Below are positions 1-8,857 of a stretch of DNA of 64,000 nucleotides, in pieces. The notes under the pieces are model-generated. The model did not search any database. It worked only from the letters and a program-made list of their open reading frames with translations, and was not told where the DNA came from. This stretch comes from Streptococcus sp. LYSM12 (GTDB lineage Bacteria; Bacillota; Bacilli; Lactobacillales; Streptococcaceae): NCBI RefSeq assembly GCF_004569635.1, contig NZ_SPOZ01000003.1, positions 62,001 through 126,000 on the forward strand, in the 5' to 3' direction. A program made the position numbers and the translations under genes. How positions within the stretch are numbered: position 1 is the first letter of the stretch; each line of letters starts with the position of its first letter.

Positions 1-1
1 G

Positions 2-55
2 AGTGTGATAGTTGCTGGTGCTATGACAGTTACCCATCGTTTAATAATAGTTTGA
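2..55 (+). CDS. possible 3' end of an upstream gene
   Basis: An open frame enters from the left edge and stops with TGA at 53-55; about 17 codons are visible and the visible part is hydrophobic. Nothing in it identifies a family. It could equally be chance reading in intergenic DNA. Confidence 0.2.
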   Translation, partial: SVIVAGAMTVTHRLIIV

Positions 56-212
56 TAGGATTTCTTATTTTTATGTCTTACTGTTTTCATTAAAAAAATG
101 TGCAAGTAGGAATTCTCCTTTCTGTTTTTCGTTCTCTTTTGTCAACTATCTTTTCAAAAAAATTTTAAAAATAATAAATTTGTACTTTTTGAAGAACAAT
201 ATTATACTATAG

Positions 213-551
213 ATAATCGCTAACAATATCAGAAAAGAAACAAATGTTATGAGAGAAAATGGAGAAATTATTGCTCTGATGGAGAGCTTGTAACAAGAAG
301 AGAGAAAAGCAGTTATATTACACGAATTAGGACATATCGAACACAATATTGTTCAGTATGAACGAAGACGTGAACAATTTGAGTTGCAGGCCAATCGCCA
401 TATGATCCATTACTTGATGATAGAAGAATTAGAACAGTGTGAAGATAAAAAAGACTTTAATTATCTTAGTTTTATGAAGAAATATCATTTGAGAACAGTT
501 GCAGATGAAGTGATGGTAATTGCTGAATATCAAAATTTAATCAATCATTAG
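213..551 (+). pseudogene. ImmA/IrrE-type zinc metallopeptidase remnant
   Basis: One frame reads as the C-terminal part of an ImmA/IrrE (COG2856-like) peptidase. The zinc motif HELGH is at 321-335, preceded by QEERKAVIL and followed by a helical tail ending at TAG 549-551. A TAA at 291-293 interrupts the frame just before the motif, and no good start or SD is seen upstream, so I call it a pseudogene. In this family the peptidase usually cleaves a phage or ICE repressor encoded next to it; no such partner is visible. It is probably debris of a former mobile element. Family assignment rests on the motif and its context only. Confidence 0.55.
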
Positions 552-758
552 CAGTAGGAAGCCCGATTAGCTATTTTAGGGCAAACAAAAACAGCTAGAT
601 GAAATGATGAACTGCCCCTAAAGTTAGAGTTTACTGTCTAATCTTTAGGGGCAGAATGAGTTTGGCTATTGATATTTTTGCGATAAAATAAAAAATTCTT
701 CGTCCTCATTGTAGGAAAAACAATTTAATTATGATAGAATAGTTCAAGGAGAGTAAAG

Positions 759-1235
759 ATGATTAAAATTTTTGGGAAAATAAGATATCATTGGCAGCCA
801 GAATTGTCATGGTCGATTATTTATTGGTCCTTAACAATTACCCCTGCTTTCCTTGCCTTATCTCTCATATTGGAAAAGTTACGGATATCTGATACCATTA
901 TTCAGTTATTTGTACTGGTGATTATTATGTTTGGGATAGGTTGGCATCGCTATTTTGTGATTGATGGAGAGTATCTACGGATTGCTTCAGCCAATCCCTT
1001 TGTCTCGAAAAGAATAGGGATTGATACGATTTCTAAAATTGAAGTGACCTATCTATTCGTGAAAATTTTTTCAGAAGATATGCCAGAAGGAAAGGTATAC
1101 TATATCCGCAAATGGCCTAAGAAGTATTTTGTCAATGCCCTAGCTCTCAACGCTCATTTTCAAGGGGAAATTGTTCTGACAGATCATCTGGTCACACAGG
1201 ACTATTTTGAAGAATATTATGCGAATAAAGACTAA
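759..1235 (+). CDS. ebsA: EbsA-family membrane protein
   Basis: 158 aa. It resembles the streptococcal/enterococcal EbsA family, small membrane proteins of unclear function first linked to aggregation-substance expression in enterococci. Two hydrophobic segments lie near residues 18-40 and 46-62, followed by a basic cytoplasmic-type domain with the conserved YIRKWPKKYFVNALALN block. The ATG has an AAGGAG SD just upstream. Its stop codon directly abuts the stop of the convergent ferredoxin gene with no spacer. The order ebsA, ferredoxin, LysM protein, cmk is typical of streptococci and supports the call. Confidence 0.8.
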   Translation: MIKIFGKIRYHWQPELSWSIIYWSLTITPAFLALSLILEKLRISDTIIQLFVLVIIMFGIGWHRYFVIDGEYLRIASANPFVSKRIGIDTISKIEVTYLFVKIFSEDMPEGKVYYIRKWPKKYFVNALALNAHFQGEIVLTDHLVTQDYFEEYYANKD

Positions 1236-1433
1236 CTAGTCGATGGAAATTGCTTTTGTGGGACAAGATTTGGCAGCTAGAAGTGCATCTTCTTGGTCGG
1301 TCAGCTCAATGGTAGATTCTTGGGGGCAATTAGCAAACAAGACGATTCCCTCATCGTCATAGTCAAAGACATTTGAAATGGTTTGGCATAGTCCACAAGC
1401 GATACATTTTTCTGGATAAAGTGTAATATTCAT
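1236..1433 (-). CDS. fer: small ferredoxin (4Fe-4S)
   Basis: 65 aa. Cys10, Cys13 and Cys16 form the CxxCxxC motif and Cys57, in a CP context, is the remote fourth ligand for a single 4Fe-4S cluster; Cys36 is an extra cysteine. The length and acidic composition fit the short monocluster ferredoxins of streptococci. It should act as a soluble low-potential electron carrier; its redox partner cannot be told from the window. It is transcribed on the minus strand, convergent with ebsA and divergent from the LysM protein gene. Confidence 0.8.
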   Translation of the reverse strand: MNITLYPEKCIACGLCQTISNVFDYDDEGIVLFANCPQESTIELTDQEDALLAAKSCPTKAISID

Positions 1434-1483
1434 ATTATTATTGTAATGAGATTTTATAAAAAAGACAAGGAGAAAGATTATTC

Positions 1484-1981
1484 ATGTCACAAGAACCATG
1501 GAATGAGGAAATCTATCACTCTACAGAGAGTAGAAGAAGTCGTTCAACCAAAGGTAGCTCAGGTACCCGAGTGCTGAGCATCTTAGCAATACTATTCTTA
1601 TTTATTGTCATCGTTACAACCATTGCTATGGTCTATCTATCTCATGGAGGTAGCAAGACTGATGCTAATCAAGAATTTTATAGTAGCAGCACAAAGGTAT
1701 CAGTAAGTAGTACTAATACAGATGCTTCTAGGGCTAGTGCAAGTAATGCATCACAATCATCAACCTCTACAAGTGAATCAAGTAGTAGTGTAGAAAGTAC
1801 ACCACCATCCTCAGCAGCAAGTGGTGAAACGATTGCTGTTCAGGCTGGTGAGGGACGTGATATGATTGCAGCTCGCGCAGGTATTTCTCCTGAGGAGTTG
1901 GAACGGTTGAATCCAGATAAAATGACAGGTCCTGGTGGTACTTGGTGGGCAAATCCAGGTGACCTCGTTAAAATTAAGTAA
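1484..1981 (+). CDS. membrane-anchored LysM protein (SAG1386/EF1546 type)
   Basis: 165 aa. A short charged N-terminus is followed by one membrane segment at about residues 30-52, a Ser/Thr-rich linker (about 61-117), and a C-terminal LysM-like module ending in NPGDLVKIK. The topology is that of a bitopic protein whose LysM module sits in the cell wall and binds glycan. Such proteins are conserved upstream of cmk in streptococci and enterococci. The cmk ATG follows after 8 bp, so the two are probably cotranscribed. No catalytic domain is visible. Confidence 0.75.
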   Translation: MSQEPWNEEIYHSTESRRSRSTKGSSGTRVLSILAILFLFIVIVTTIAMVYLSHGGSKTDANQEFYSSSTKVSVSSTNTDASRASASNASQSSTSTSESSSSVESTPPSSAASGETIAVQAGEGRDMIAARAGISPEELERLNPDKMTGPGGTWWANPGDLVKIK

Positions 1982-1989
1982 GAGGAATT

Positions 1990-2667
1990 ATGAAATCAAT
2001 TCAAATCGCTATTGATGGTCCAGCATCAAGTGGTAAGAGTACAGTTGCAAAGATTATTGCGAAAATATTTGACTATACCTATTTGGATACAGGTGCCATG
2101 TATCGGGCTGCGACGTATTTGGCTTTGCAGTATCAAGTAGCTCAGGAAGATAGCGCAGCTATTGTTGCCTTATTGGATCAATTTCCCATTGGTTTTGGTC
2201 GTAATGAAAATGGTGAACAATTAGTATTTGTAGGGGATGTCGACATCACCCATGCCATTCGTGAGAATCAAGTGACCAATAATGTGTCCTGGGTGTCTGC
2301 CCTTGCCCCAATTCGTGAGAAATTAGTTGACTTACAGCGCAAGATTGCAGAACAGGGAGGGATTGTCATGGATGGGCGTGACATTGGAACTGTTGTGCTT
2401 CCTGATGCTGAATTAAAAATTTTCCTTATCGCATCAGTTGAAGAAAGGGCTCTTCGTCGCTTTAAGGAAAATAAAGAAAAAGGGATTCCGACTGATTTGG
2501 AGTGCTTGAAGGAAGAGATTGCCTTACGTGACCACAGGGATAGTACACGATCCGTTTCACCTCTTAAAGCAGCAGATGATGCGATCATTTTTGATACGAC
2601 AGGTGTATCCATTGAGGGTGTTGTTGAATTTATTTCCAAAAAAGTAAAAGAAATCCTTGACAAATAA
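1990..2667 (+). CDS. cmk: cytidylate kinase
   Basis: 225 aa, normal length. It phosphorylates CMP and dCMP with ATP in the cytoplasm for pyrimidine salvage and nucleic-acid turnover. The P-loop GPASSGKST is at residues 10-18, a [10 protein letters not shown] segment at 31-40, and the CMP-binding DGRDIGT block at 128-134. An AGAGGAAT SD precedes the ATG. The next promoter, for infC, overlaps its last codons. Confidence 0.97.
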   Translation: MKSIQIAIDGPASSGKSTVAKIIAKIFDYTYLDTGAMYRAATYLALQYQVAQEDSAAIVALLDQFPIGFGRNENGEQLVFVGDVDITHAIRENQVTNNVSWVSALAPIREKLVDLQRKIAEQGGIVMDGRDIGTVVLPDAELKIFLIASVEERALRRFKENKEKGIPTDLECLKEEIALRDHRDSTRSVSPLKAADDAIIFDTTGVSIEGVVEFISKKVKEILDK

Positions 2668-2838
2668 AAAAAGTATTGTTATACTGGTAGCATTGAGAAA
2701 AGCAGAAGTGAGAGCTTCTCGCCTTGCGACTAACGTTGTCTGGCTCTACGTGTTACATTTTCTTCGGAAAGATAATGATGTAGTAGTGGGCTTGTGTTAG
2801 CAAGCCCACTTTGTTTTTCTCGAAAAAAATAAAATGAG
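2657..2838 (+). promoter_or_regulatory. promoter and attenuated 5' leader of infC-rpmI-rplT
   Basis: A consensus promoter overlaps the end of cmk: TTGACA 2657-2662, 17-bp spacer, TATACT 2680-2685. The roughly 145-nt leader ends in a strong hairpin (AGTGGGCTT...AAGCCCACT, about 2786-2811) followed by TTTGTTTTTCT, placed just before infC. This is the layout of the L20 (or IF3) autoregulatory leaders of Firmicutes ribosomal operons. Earlier stems near 2705-2780 could form the alternative structure. Which protein binds it is inference. Confidence 0.75.
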
Positions 2839-3369
2839 GTGAAAGCCATAGCAAAGCAAGATTTGTTCATCAATGATGAAATTCGTGTGCGTGAAGTTCG
2901 TCTTATCGGTCTCGAAGGTGAACAGTTAGGAATTAAACCGCTCAACGAAGCCCAAGCGATAGCTGATAGTGCTAACGTTGATTTAGTGTTGATTCAACCG
3001 CAAGCTAAACCGCCTGTTGCGAAAATTATGGACTATGGTAAGTTCAAATTTGAGTATCAGAAAAAACAAAAAGAACAGCGCAAAAAACAAAGCGTTGTAA
3101 CGGTTAAAGAAGTGCGTCTGAGTCCAACTATTGATAAAGGAGACTTCGATACAAAACTTCGCAATGCCCGTAAGTTCCTTGAAAAGGGAAATAAAGTAAA
3201 GGTGTCCATTCGTTTTAAAGGGCGGATGATTACCCATAAGGAAGTTGGAGCAAAAGTCTTGGCAGAATTTGCTGAAGCAACGCAAGACATTGCGATTATT
3301 GAGCAAAGAGCTAAGATGGATGGACGTCAAATGTTCATGCAACTTGCGCCAGCTTCAGAGAAAAAATAA
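2839..3369 (+). CDS. infC: translation initiation factor IF-3
   Basis: 176 aa if started at the GTG at 2839. IF-3 binds the 30S subunit and enforces start-codon and initiator-tRNA selection. The N-domain ([19 protein letters not shown]) is joined by the Lys-rich linker to the C-domain (residues about 85-170) ending RQMFMQLAP. The start is odd: the only good SD (GAGGTG, 2837-2842) overlaps the GTG, whereas the ATA at 2848 lies at correct spacing and is followed by GCAAAGCAAG. IF-3 genes of many bacteria start with AUU or another rare codon for autoregulation, so the true start may be ATA 2848 (173 aa). Confidence 0.95.
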   Translation: MKAIAKQDLFINDEIRVREVRLIGLEGEQLGIKPLNEAQAIADSANVDLVLIQPQAKPPVAKIMDYGKFKFEYQKKQKEQRKKQSVVTVKEVRLSPTIDKGDFDTKLRNARKFLEKGNKVKVSIRFKGRMITHKEVGAKVLAEFAEATQDIAIIEQRAKMDGRQMFMQLAPASEKK

Positions 3370-3395
3370 GCTTATTATGCAAAAGGAGAATTAAA

Positions 3396-3596
3396 ATGCC
3401 AAAACAAAAAACTCATCGCGCATCAGCTAAACGTTTTAAACGTACAGGTTCTGGTGGATTGAAACGTTTCTGCGCTTATACTTCACACCGTTTCCACGGT
3501 AAGACTAAAAAACAACGTCGTCACCTTCGTAAAGCAGCAATGGTACATTCAGGTGACTTCAAACGTATCAAAGCAATGCTTACAGGACTTAAATAA
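3396..3596 (+). CDS. rpmI: 50S ribosomal protein L35
   Basis: 66 aa, basic, starting [18 protein letters not shown] and matching the L35 family over its full length. It is part of the large ribosomal subunit. It lies 26 bp after infC and 43 bp before rplT with an AAGGAG SD, in the universal infC-rpmI-rplT operon. Confidence 0.97.
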   Translation: MPKQKTHRASAKRFKRTGSGGLKRFCAYTSHRFHGKTKKQRRHLRKAAMVHSGDFKRIKAMLTGLK

Positions 3597-3639
3597 GTCG
3601 AATTACTAGAAATTAGAGAATTATTCGGAGGAAAATGAA

Positions 3640-3999
3640 ATGGCACGTGTTAAAGGTGGCGTTGTATCACGCAAACGCCGTAAACGTATTTTAAAATTAG
3701 CTAAAGGTTACTATGGTGCAAAGCATATCTTGTTCCGTACTGCAAAAGAACAAGTAATGAACTCTTACTACTATGCATACCGTGACCGTCGTCAGAAAAA
3801 ACGTGATTTCCGTAAATTGTGGATTACTCGTATCAATGCAGCAGCTCGCATGAATGGTCTTTCATACTCACAGTTGATGCATGGTTTGAAATTGGCTGAA
3901 ATTGAAGTAAACCGTAAGATGTTGGCGGATCTTGCTGTTAACGATGCAGCTGCTTTCACAGCACTTGCAGATGCAGCAAAAGCGAAACTTGGAAAATAA
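3640..3999 (+). CDS. rplT: 50S ribosomal protein L20
   Basis: 119 aa, very basic, beginning [19 protein letters not shown] and containing [20 protein letters not shown], the 23S-rRNA-binding signature of L20. It is an early assembly protein of the large subunit and in Firmicutes often represses its own operon by binding the leader. The SD is CGGAGG. It is the last gene of the operon and is followed by a strong terminator. Confidence 0.97.
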   Translation: MARVKGGVVSRKRRKRILKLAKGYYGAKHILFRTAKEQVMNSYYYAYRDRRQKKRDFRKLWITRINAAARMNGLSYSQLMHGLKLAEIEVNRKMLADLAVNDAAAFTALADAAKAKLGK

Positions 4000-4013
4000 T
4001 AAGTACCCAAAGA

Positions 4014-4067
4014 GAGTGAAGACAACTAGGACTTTGAAGTCCTGGTTGTCTTCACTCCTTTTTTGTA
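4014..4067 (+). terminator. rho-independent terminator of infC-rpmI-rplT
   Basis: A stem of about 20 bp (GAGTGAAGACAACTAGGACT pairing with its near-perfect complement across a short loop, 4014-4057) is followed by CTTTTTTGT. It is 14 bp after the rplT stop. Confidence 0.9.
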
Positions 4068-4309
4068 CTCTATAAAATAGACCAATCTGACTAGCATTCT
4101 CACAGTTGAGAATTGTGAATACTTGGAGCTAGTAGTAAAGCTAGCTTTCTCTAAACTGACGAGAGAGCCGAAGTCGAAGCGTAGTAAAGTGAGAATAATG
4201 ATATCAGATTTTAACTGCAGATGATGATGTCCCTGTCTTCCCCTCTCTAGTTTCGAGGCTGGGGTTACCCTAATCTATTGGCTTAACTTGATTCGATCCG
4301 TGAGATAGC

Positions 4310-4403
4310 TATCGTCATTTCGTTTATCTCTTATTACTTCGTTCCCTCGCTTGGCTGTACTCTAGTACAGCCTGCAGCTCCTTGCCTAGTACAATAGACT
4401 CTA
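4310..4403 (+). repeat. RUP-like mobile repeat, 94-bp form
   Basis: Begins TATCGTCATTTCGTTTAT and carries the internal block GTACTCTAGTACAGCCTGCAG, ending in CTAGTACAATAGACT. It lacks about 13 bp before the right terminus relative to the 107-bp copies. Both ends are slightly degraded. Confidence 0.7.
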
Positions 4404-4571
4404 TCAAATGTTCAAATGCCACGGAAGCGGGCAAGAATGTGACAGGTGGAAAAAAGAGTTCAGCTTTTCCTCACTTTACATGCTAGGTTCAGACTGAAAT
4501 GGGAGTGGGAAAGAACTTAAAACACATCAGAAAGAGTCTGGTTTTTACCTTATTTCTTGCGTTCTAGCTTA

Positions 4572-4650
4572 GGAGTGAAACGGTCTATTCCCCAGACCGT
4601 TTCACTCCCACCCCGCATAGCTCCAACAGTTAGAGTAGTGACTGTTGGAG
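4572..4650. repeat. two strong intergenic hairpins
   Basis: 4572-4608 is a 15-bp perfect stem (GGAGTGAAACGGTCT and complement, 7-nt loop). 4621-4650 is a 10-bp stem CTCCAACAGT/ACTGTTGGAG. The second is the same AACAGT hairpin type seen with different flanking pairs at 37552-37579 and about 53887-53911. The rest of the 830-bp gap between rplT and the ABC-F gene shows no gene, only repeats. Confidence 0.6.
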
Positions 4651-4737
4651 GTTGGAAAGGAAGCCAACTCGTTCGCATCAGTCGTAGAGGTCAGATTGGG
4701 AGTGTAAAATACGAACAAATCATCCACTGCACGGAGA

Positions 4738-4844
4738 TATAGTCATTTCGTTTATATTTTTATTACTTCGTTCACTCGTCTTGCTGTACTCCAGTACTAC
4801 CTGCGACTCGTTGCCTAGTACTAAAAATAAACGAAACGGCTATA
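4738..4844 (+). repeat. RUP-like mobile repeat, 107 bp
   Basis: Complete copy, exactly 107 bp from TATAGTCATTTCG to GAAACGGCTATA. It interrupts a sequence whose uninterrupted relative is at about 10199-10255: ...CACTGC..GAGAT|TTGATACGAACTCT. This gives an empty-site comparison with a TA target. Confidence 0.85.
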
Positions 4845-4895
4845 TTGATACGAACTCTGAGAAATGGAGATGGCTCTCTCTTTGTGATTGTAGGT

Positions 4896-6431
4896 CTAGA
4901 GGTCCTCTTTATGGATTTCTTGAAGCCCTCTTTCATCTAATTGGAAAATCTTATCGCAGACTGCTTTGAGAAAGCTACGATCATGGGATATGGTGAGGAT
5001 TGCACCAGGGAAATGTGCAAAAAGCGTTTGAATTTGAGGCTGTGACGTCGGTGAAAAATTCCGTGTTGGTTCATCCAGTAACAAAACGGGACAGGCATCC
5101 AAAACCATTTTAAGGAGCAGAAGTTTAGCCTGTTGCCCACTAGATAAGGAGGCAATAGGGTGGTGCGTCTCTTTGTGAGTGAATTGTAGGCTAGCGAGAT
5201 GAGTGAGGATTCGTTCGTCCTCTTGTTGGTCGGAAGCAGATGTTAGAAATTGTAGTGGAGAAGCAGTCATATCGAGCAGGTCTTGATAATGCTGAGGCAT
5301 ATAGCCGATAGGATAGGTTGCTTGCTGTTTCAAGAGAGTATAGATTTGCCTGAGTAGGCTTGTTTTTCCAATACCATTTTTTCCAAAAATACCGATTTTT
5401 TCCTGAGCTAAAAAGCGGAAGTTCAAGTTAGGGATTAGGGTTTCTTGTTCTACTTGCAGAGTGAATGCGGCTAGCTCAATAAGGACTTTGCGGGGATGAA
5501 GTGGGTTAATATCCTTAAAATATAGCTGAATATGGTCTTCTTTACTCGGTATTTCAGTCAGTTTGACAGCCTCTTTTTCATAGCGTTTTTCTTGAGCGAG
5601 GACTGCTTTCATCTTTTTAGCAACCAGCCTCCCTGCAGTTGCGTCATGGGTATTGCGAACCGTATGTTCAACACTTTGATGAATGCGGTGGTGGCGCTCT
5701 ACTTTCTTTTGATGATTCAAGCGTTCGTTGCGTGCTTGCTGGACTTGGCGGTCAAATTGTTCTTCTCTTTCTTGAACGTAAGTAGTATATCCCAAGGCTT
5801 GAACAGTGGTCCGTGCGACGTTGCGCTTTTTGATGCGTTCTAAATGTATGATTTTAGTTGCTGTCTGGCTCAAAAAAGTTTCATCATGGGAGATAAAGAT
5901 TATGGTTTTAGACGATTGCCGAATGAAGTTTTCCAACCATTTGAGGGTCGATAGATCCAAATCATTGGACGGTTCATCGAGGAAGAGAATATCTGTTTCT
6001 TGAGCTAATTCTTTGATGAGCTGAATTTTTAATTTTTCCCCACCGGATAAGGTTGCTAATAGTTGTGAATCTGCAAAACGATTGCTGTCAAATTGCAATT
6101 CTTTCGCATAGCGGTAGAGAGCTGTATAATTGAGGTTAATCTTGTTTGAACCAAAGAAATAGTCGTTGAGTGAGAGTGCCTCTAGGCTCGATGGTAACTG
6201 TTGAGGAATGTAACTATATTGGACAAAATTTCGCTGAATTTGTCCGCTAAACTGAATATAGGATGTGACCAAGTCTTCCTTTATCATCCATTTAAGGAGA
6301 CTTGATTTGCCGTTTCCTTCTTCACCAATTAGTGCAACTTTGTCACCTCTATGAATTACTAGAGATAGGTCAGTGACTAAGTCTGTCAAATCTTTTTCAT
6401 GGGTCATGGTTAAATGTGTAATTTGTAACAT
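4896..6431 (-). CDS. ABC-F family ATPase (antibiotic-resistance/ribosome-protection type)
   Basis: 511 aa with two ABC domains and no membrane segments. First domain: Walker A GEEGNGKS at 36-43, signature LSGGEK at 128-133, Walker B ILFLDEP at 148-154. A charged linker of about 100 residues follows (about 195-300), then the second Walker A GKNGIGKTS at 350-358, signature LSSGQQ, and Walker B VLLLDEP. ABC-F proteins act on the ribosomal E site; members of this size with such leaders often relieve macrolide, lincosamide or pleuromutilin inhibition. Substrate specificity cannot be read. AGGAGG SD at 6437-6442. The leader is attenuated. Confidence 0.85.
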   Translation of the reverse strand: MLQITHLTMTHEKDLTDLVTDLSLVIHRGDKVALIGEEGNGKSSLLKWMIKEDLVTSYIQFSGQIQRNFVQYSYIPQQLPSSLEALSLNDYFFGSNKINLNYTALYRYAKELQFDSNRFADSQLLATLSGGEKLKIQLIKELAQETDILFLDEPSNDLDLSTLKWLENFIRQSSKTIIFISHDETFLSQTATKIIHLERIKKRNVARTTVQALGYTTYVQEREEQFDRQVQQARNERLNHQKKVERHHRIHQSVEHTVRNTHDATAGRLVAKKMKAVLAQEKRYEKEAVKLTEIPSKEDHIQLYFKDINPLHPRKVLIELAAFTLQVEQETLIPNLNFRFLAQEKIGIFGKNGIGKTSLLRQIYTLLKQQATYPIGYMPQHYQDLLDMTASPLQFLTSASDQQEDERILTHLASLQFTHKETHHPIASLSSGQQAKLLLLKMVLDACPVLLLDEPTRNFSPTSQPQIQTLFAHFPGAILTISHDRSFLKAVCDKIFQLDERGLQEIHKEDL

Positions 6432-6744
6432 AGATCCTCCTTATAAAAAAATAGTCCTACTTTAACCAGTAGGACTATTTGTCTGTAGCAGGGAACTTTT
6501 TACATCACACTCTAAGGGTAGTATCTTTGAGTAATAATGGTGATCGTCATATCAAAAAAGCCCACAAAAAGAGAGACAAAACAGCTAGGTGCCTATTGGT
6601 ATAAAGCATGGTGGTACGCAAAAGATTGTAGTAAGACTACTTCATTTACGTTTTCAAACTTTAACAAATAGACTTAGTTGTTCATTCTCCCTTACCTCCG
6701 AATAGTGTTCACTTCACTATAGCATAGAAAGATAGCAGTGTCAA
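6432..6744 (-). promoter_or_regulatory. ABC-F leader: promoter, tiny upstream ORF and attenuator
   Basis: On the minus strand TTGACA (6744-6739), a 17-bp spacer and TATAGT (6721-6716) form a near-consensus promoter. About 10 nt into the transcript a GGAGG (6699-6695) precedes ATG-AAC-AAC-TAA (6685-6674), a three-residue ORF. The roughly 280-nt leader ends with a perfect 12-bp hairpin (6480-6449, AAATAGTCCTAC type) followed by seven T residues, immediately before the gene's SD. This matches the arrangement of antibiotic-inducible attenuators of ABC-F genes. A second, SD-less ORF of 20 codons also lies in the leader. Confidence 0.7.
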
Positions 6745-6979
6745 CTGACTTCTTCCACTTTTCAAGGCATCAGTATGGAAAAAGTCCAGGTATCTATTTC
6801 TAGTTATATGCTGTTTTTGACATATATTTCAGTATTTTATATTTCAACGAGATAGAATTCGTTCTTATTTATACGATGAGGTATTTTTAATAAAAATATG
6901 TGGCTTGAAAGGAATAGTTTCTTCATGCGTTTGTCGTGAAACTTGCTCGTCTGATGTGGTCAAGCAAGCTAATTTTTGG

Positions 6980-6985
6980 TATAAT
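6980..6985 (+). promoter_or_regulatory. lepA promoter -10 element
   Basis: TATAAT with an upstream TGG (extended -10) lies 27 bp before the lepA ATG. A weak -35 (TGGTCA, 6957-6962) is at 17 bp. The AT-rich stretch 6745-6956 shows nothing else. Confidence 0.55.
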
Positions 6986-7012
6986 GAGTAGAAGACTTTT
7001 AAAGGAAGAGAT

Positions 7013-8836
7013 ATGAACGTAGAAGATTTAAAAAAGCGTCAGGAGAAGATTCGAAATTTCTCGATTATTGCTCATATTGATCATGGCAAATCGACCCTGG
7101 CAGATCGTATTTTGGAAAAGACAGAGACTGTTTCAAGTCGTGAAATGCAGGCTCAGTTATTGGACAGTATGGACTTGGAGCGAGAGCGTGGGATTACTAT
7201 TAAGCTCAATGCCATTGAATTGAACTATACTGCTAAAGATGGTGAAACCTATATTTTCCACTTGATTGATACTCCAGGACATGTCGATTTTACGTATGAG
7301 GTATCGCGCTCACTCGCTGCCTGTGAGGGAGCGATTTTGGTTGTTGATGCTGCTCAGGGAATTGAAGCACAGACCTTGGCAAATGTCTACCTTGCCTTGG
7401 ATAATGATTTGGAGATTCTACCCATTATCAATAAGATTGATTTGCCTGCGGCAGATCCAGAGCGAGTGCGTCAAGAAATCGAAGATGTGATCGGTCTTGA
7501 TGCCAGTGAGGCAGTGCTGACTTCTGCCAAGGCCGGAATTGGGATTGAAGAGATTTTAGAGCAAATCGTTGAGAAAGTACCTGCCCCTACAGGAGATGTG
7601 GCAGCACCTCTCAAAGCCTTGATTTTTGATTCTGTTTATGATGCTTATCGTGGTGTTATTCTCCAAGTGCGTGTCATGGATGGCTTGGTTAAGCCTGGCG
7701 ATACCATTCAAATGATGAGCAATGGTAAAACCTTTGATGTAACAGAAGTGGGGATTTTCACCCCCAAAGCTGTAGGTCGTGACTATCTTGCAACGGGTGA
7801 TGTTGGCTATCTTGCGGCTTCGATTAAGACTGTTGCAGATACCCGTGTCGGTGATACTGTAACCCTTGCAACCAATCCAGCAGATGCTCCGCTTGAGGGC
7901 TACAAGCAGATGAATCCAATGGTTTTTGCGGGAATTTATCCGATTGATTCCAATAAATATAATGACCTGCGTGAGGCGCTTGAGAAATTACAACTGAATG
8001 ATGCTAGCTTGCAGTTTGAACCAGAAACTTCTCAGGCACTTGGATTTGGTTTTCGTTGTGGATTCCTGGGTCTACTTCACATGGATGTTATTCAGGAACG
8101 GATTGAGCGAGAATTTAACATTGACCTGATTATGACTGCTCCATCGGTAGTGTATCATGTGAATATGACCGACGGTGAGACTATTGAAGTATCTAATCCG
8201 TCTGAATTTCCAGATCCAACCAAGGTTGATGCTATCGAAGAACCTTATGTCAAAGCTCAAGTGATGGTACCGCAGGAATATGTTGGAGCTGTTATGGAGC
8301 TAGCACAGCGCAAACGTGGCGATTTTGTGACCATGGACTATATTGATGACAATCGTGTCAATGTCATTTATCAAATTCCGCTAGCTGAAATTGTTTTCGA
8401 TTTCTTTGATAAATTGAAATCTTCCACTCGTGGCTATGCAAGTTTTGATTATGAAATTTCAGAGTATCGCCCATCAAAATTGGTAAAAATGGATATTCTT
8501 TTGAATGGTGATAAGGTCGATGCTCTCAGCTTTATTGTCCATAAAGAATTTGCCTATGAACGTGGAAAATTGATTGTAGACAAACTTAAAAAAATCATTC
8601 CTCGTCAGCAATTTGAAGTTCCGATTCAAGCTGCAATCGGACAAAAAATTGTAGCACGCAGTGATATCAAAGCTCTCCGGAAAAATGTCTTGGCCAAGTG
8701 TTATGGGGGAGATGTCTCGCGAAAACGCAAACTCCTCGAAAAACAGAAAGCCGGGAAAAAACGCATGAAAGCCATTGGTAGCGTTGAAGTTCCACAAGAA
8801 GCTTTCCTAAGCGTATTGAGCATGGACGAGGAATAA
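7013..8836 (+). CDS. lepA: elongation factor 4 (LepA), ribosome-bound GTPase
   Basis: 607 aa, family length. It binds GTP and acts on elongating or assembling ribosomes. The G1 motif AHIDHGKST is near residue 20, RGITIK (G2) near 60, DTPGHVDF (G3) and NKIDLP (G4) follow, and the C-terminal LepA domain ends [19 protein letters not shown]. An AAGGAAGAG SD precedes the ATG. It is a single-gene unit; its terminator is the first hairpin of the downstream tandem array. Confidence 0.97.
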   Translation: MNVEDLKKRQEKIRNFSIIAHIDHGKSTLADRILEKTETVSSREMQAQLLDSMDLERERGITIKLNAIELNYTAKDGETYIFHLIDTPGHVDFTYEVSRSLAACEGAILVVDAAQGIEAQTLANVYLALDNDLEILPIINKIDLPAADPERVRQEIEDVIGLDASEAVLTSAKAGIGIEEILEQIVEKVPAPTGDVAAPLKALIFDSVYDAYRGVILQVRVMDGLVKPGDTIQMMSNGKTFDVTEVGIFTPKAVGRDYLATGDVGYLAASIKTVADTRVGDTVTLATNPADAPLEGYKQMNPMVFAGIYPIDSNKYNDLREALEKLQLNDASLQFEPETSQALGFGFRCGFLGLLHMDVIQERIEREFNIDLIMTAPSVVYHVNMTDGETIEVSNPSEFPDPTKVDAIEEPYVKAQVMVPQEYVGAVMELAQRKRGDFVTMDYIDDNRVNVIYQIPLAEIVFDFFDKLKSSTRGYASFDYEISEYRPSKLVKMDILLNGDKVDALSFIVHKEFAYERGKLIVDKLKKIIPRQQFEVPIQAAIGQKIVARSDIKALRKNVLAKCYGGDVSRKRKLLEKQKAGKKRMKAIGSVEVPQEAFLSVLSMDEE

Positions 8837-8857
8837 AACAGTCCAGTGGACTGTTTT
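8835..8857 (+). terminator. lepA terminator, perfect palindrome
   Basis: AAAACAGTCC-AGT-GGACTGTTTT: a 10-bp stem with a 3-nt loop starting inside the lepA stop codon and ending in T residues. It is also the first unit of the 37-bp array. Confidence 0.65.

Noticed and set aside
4781..4969. Small ORFs inside RUP-like repeats (also 32715-33053 and 52856-53095)
   Set aside because: They read through mobile repeat copies and have no SD or family.
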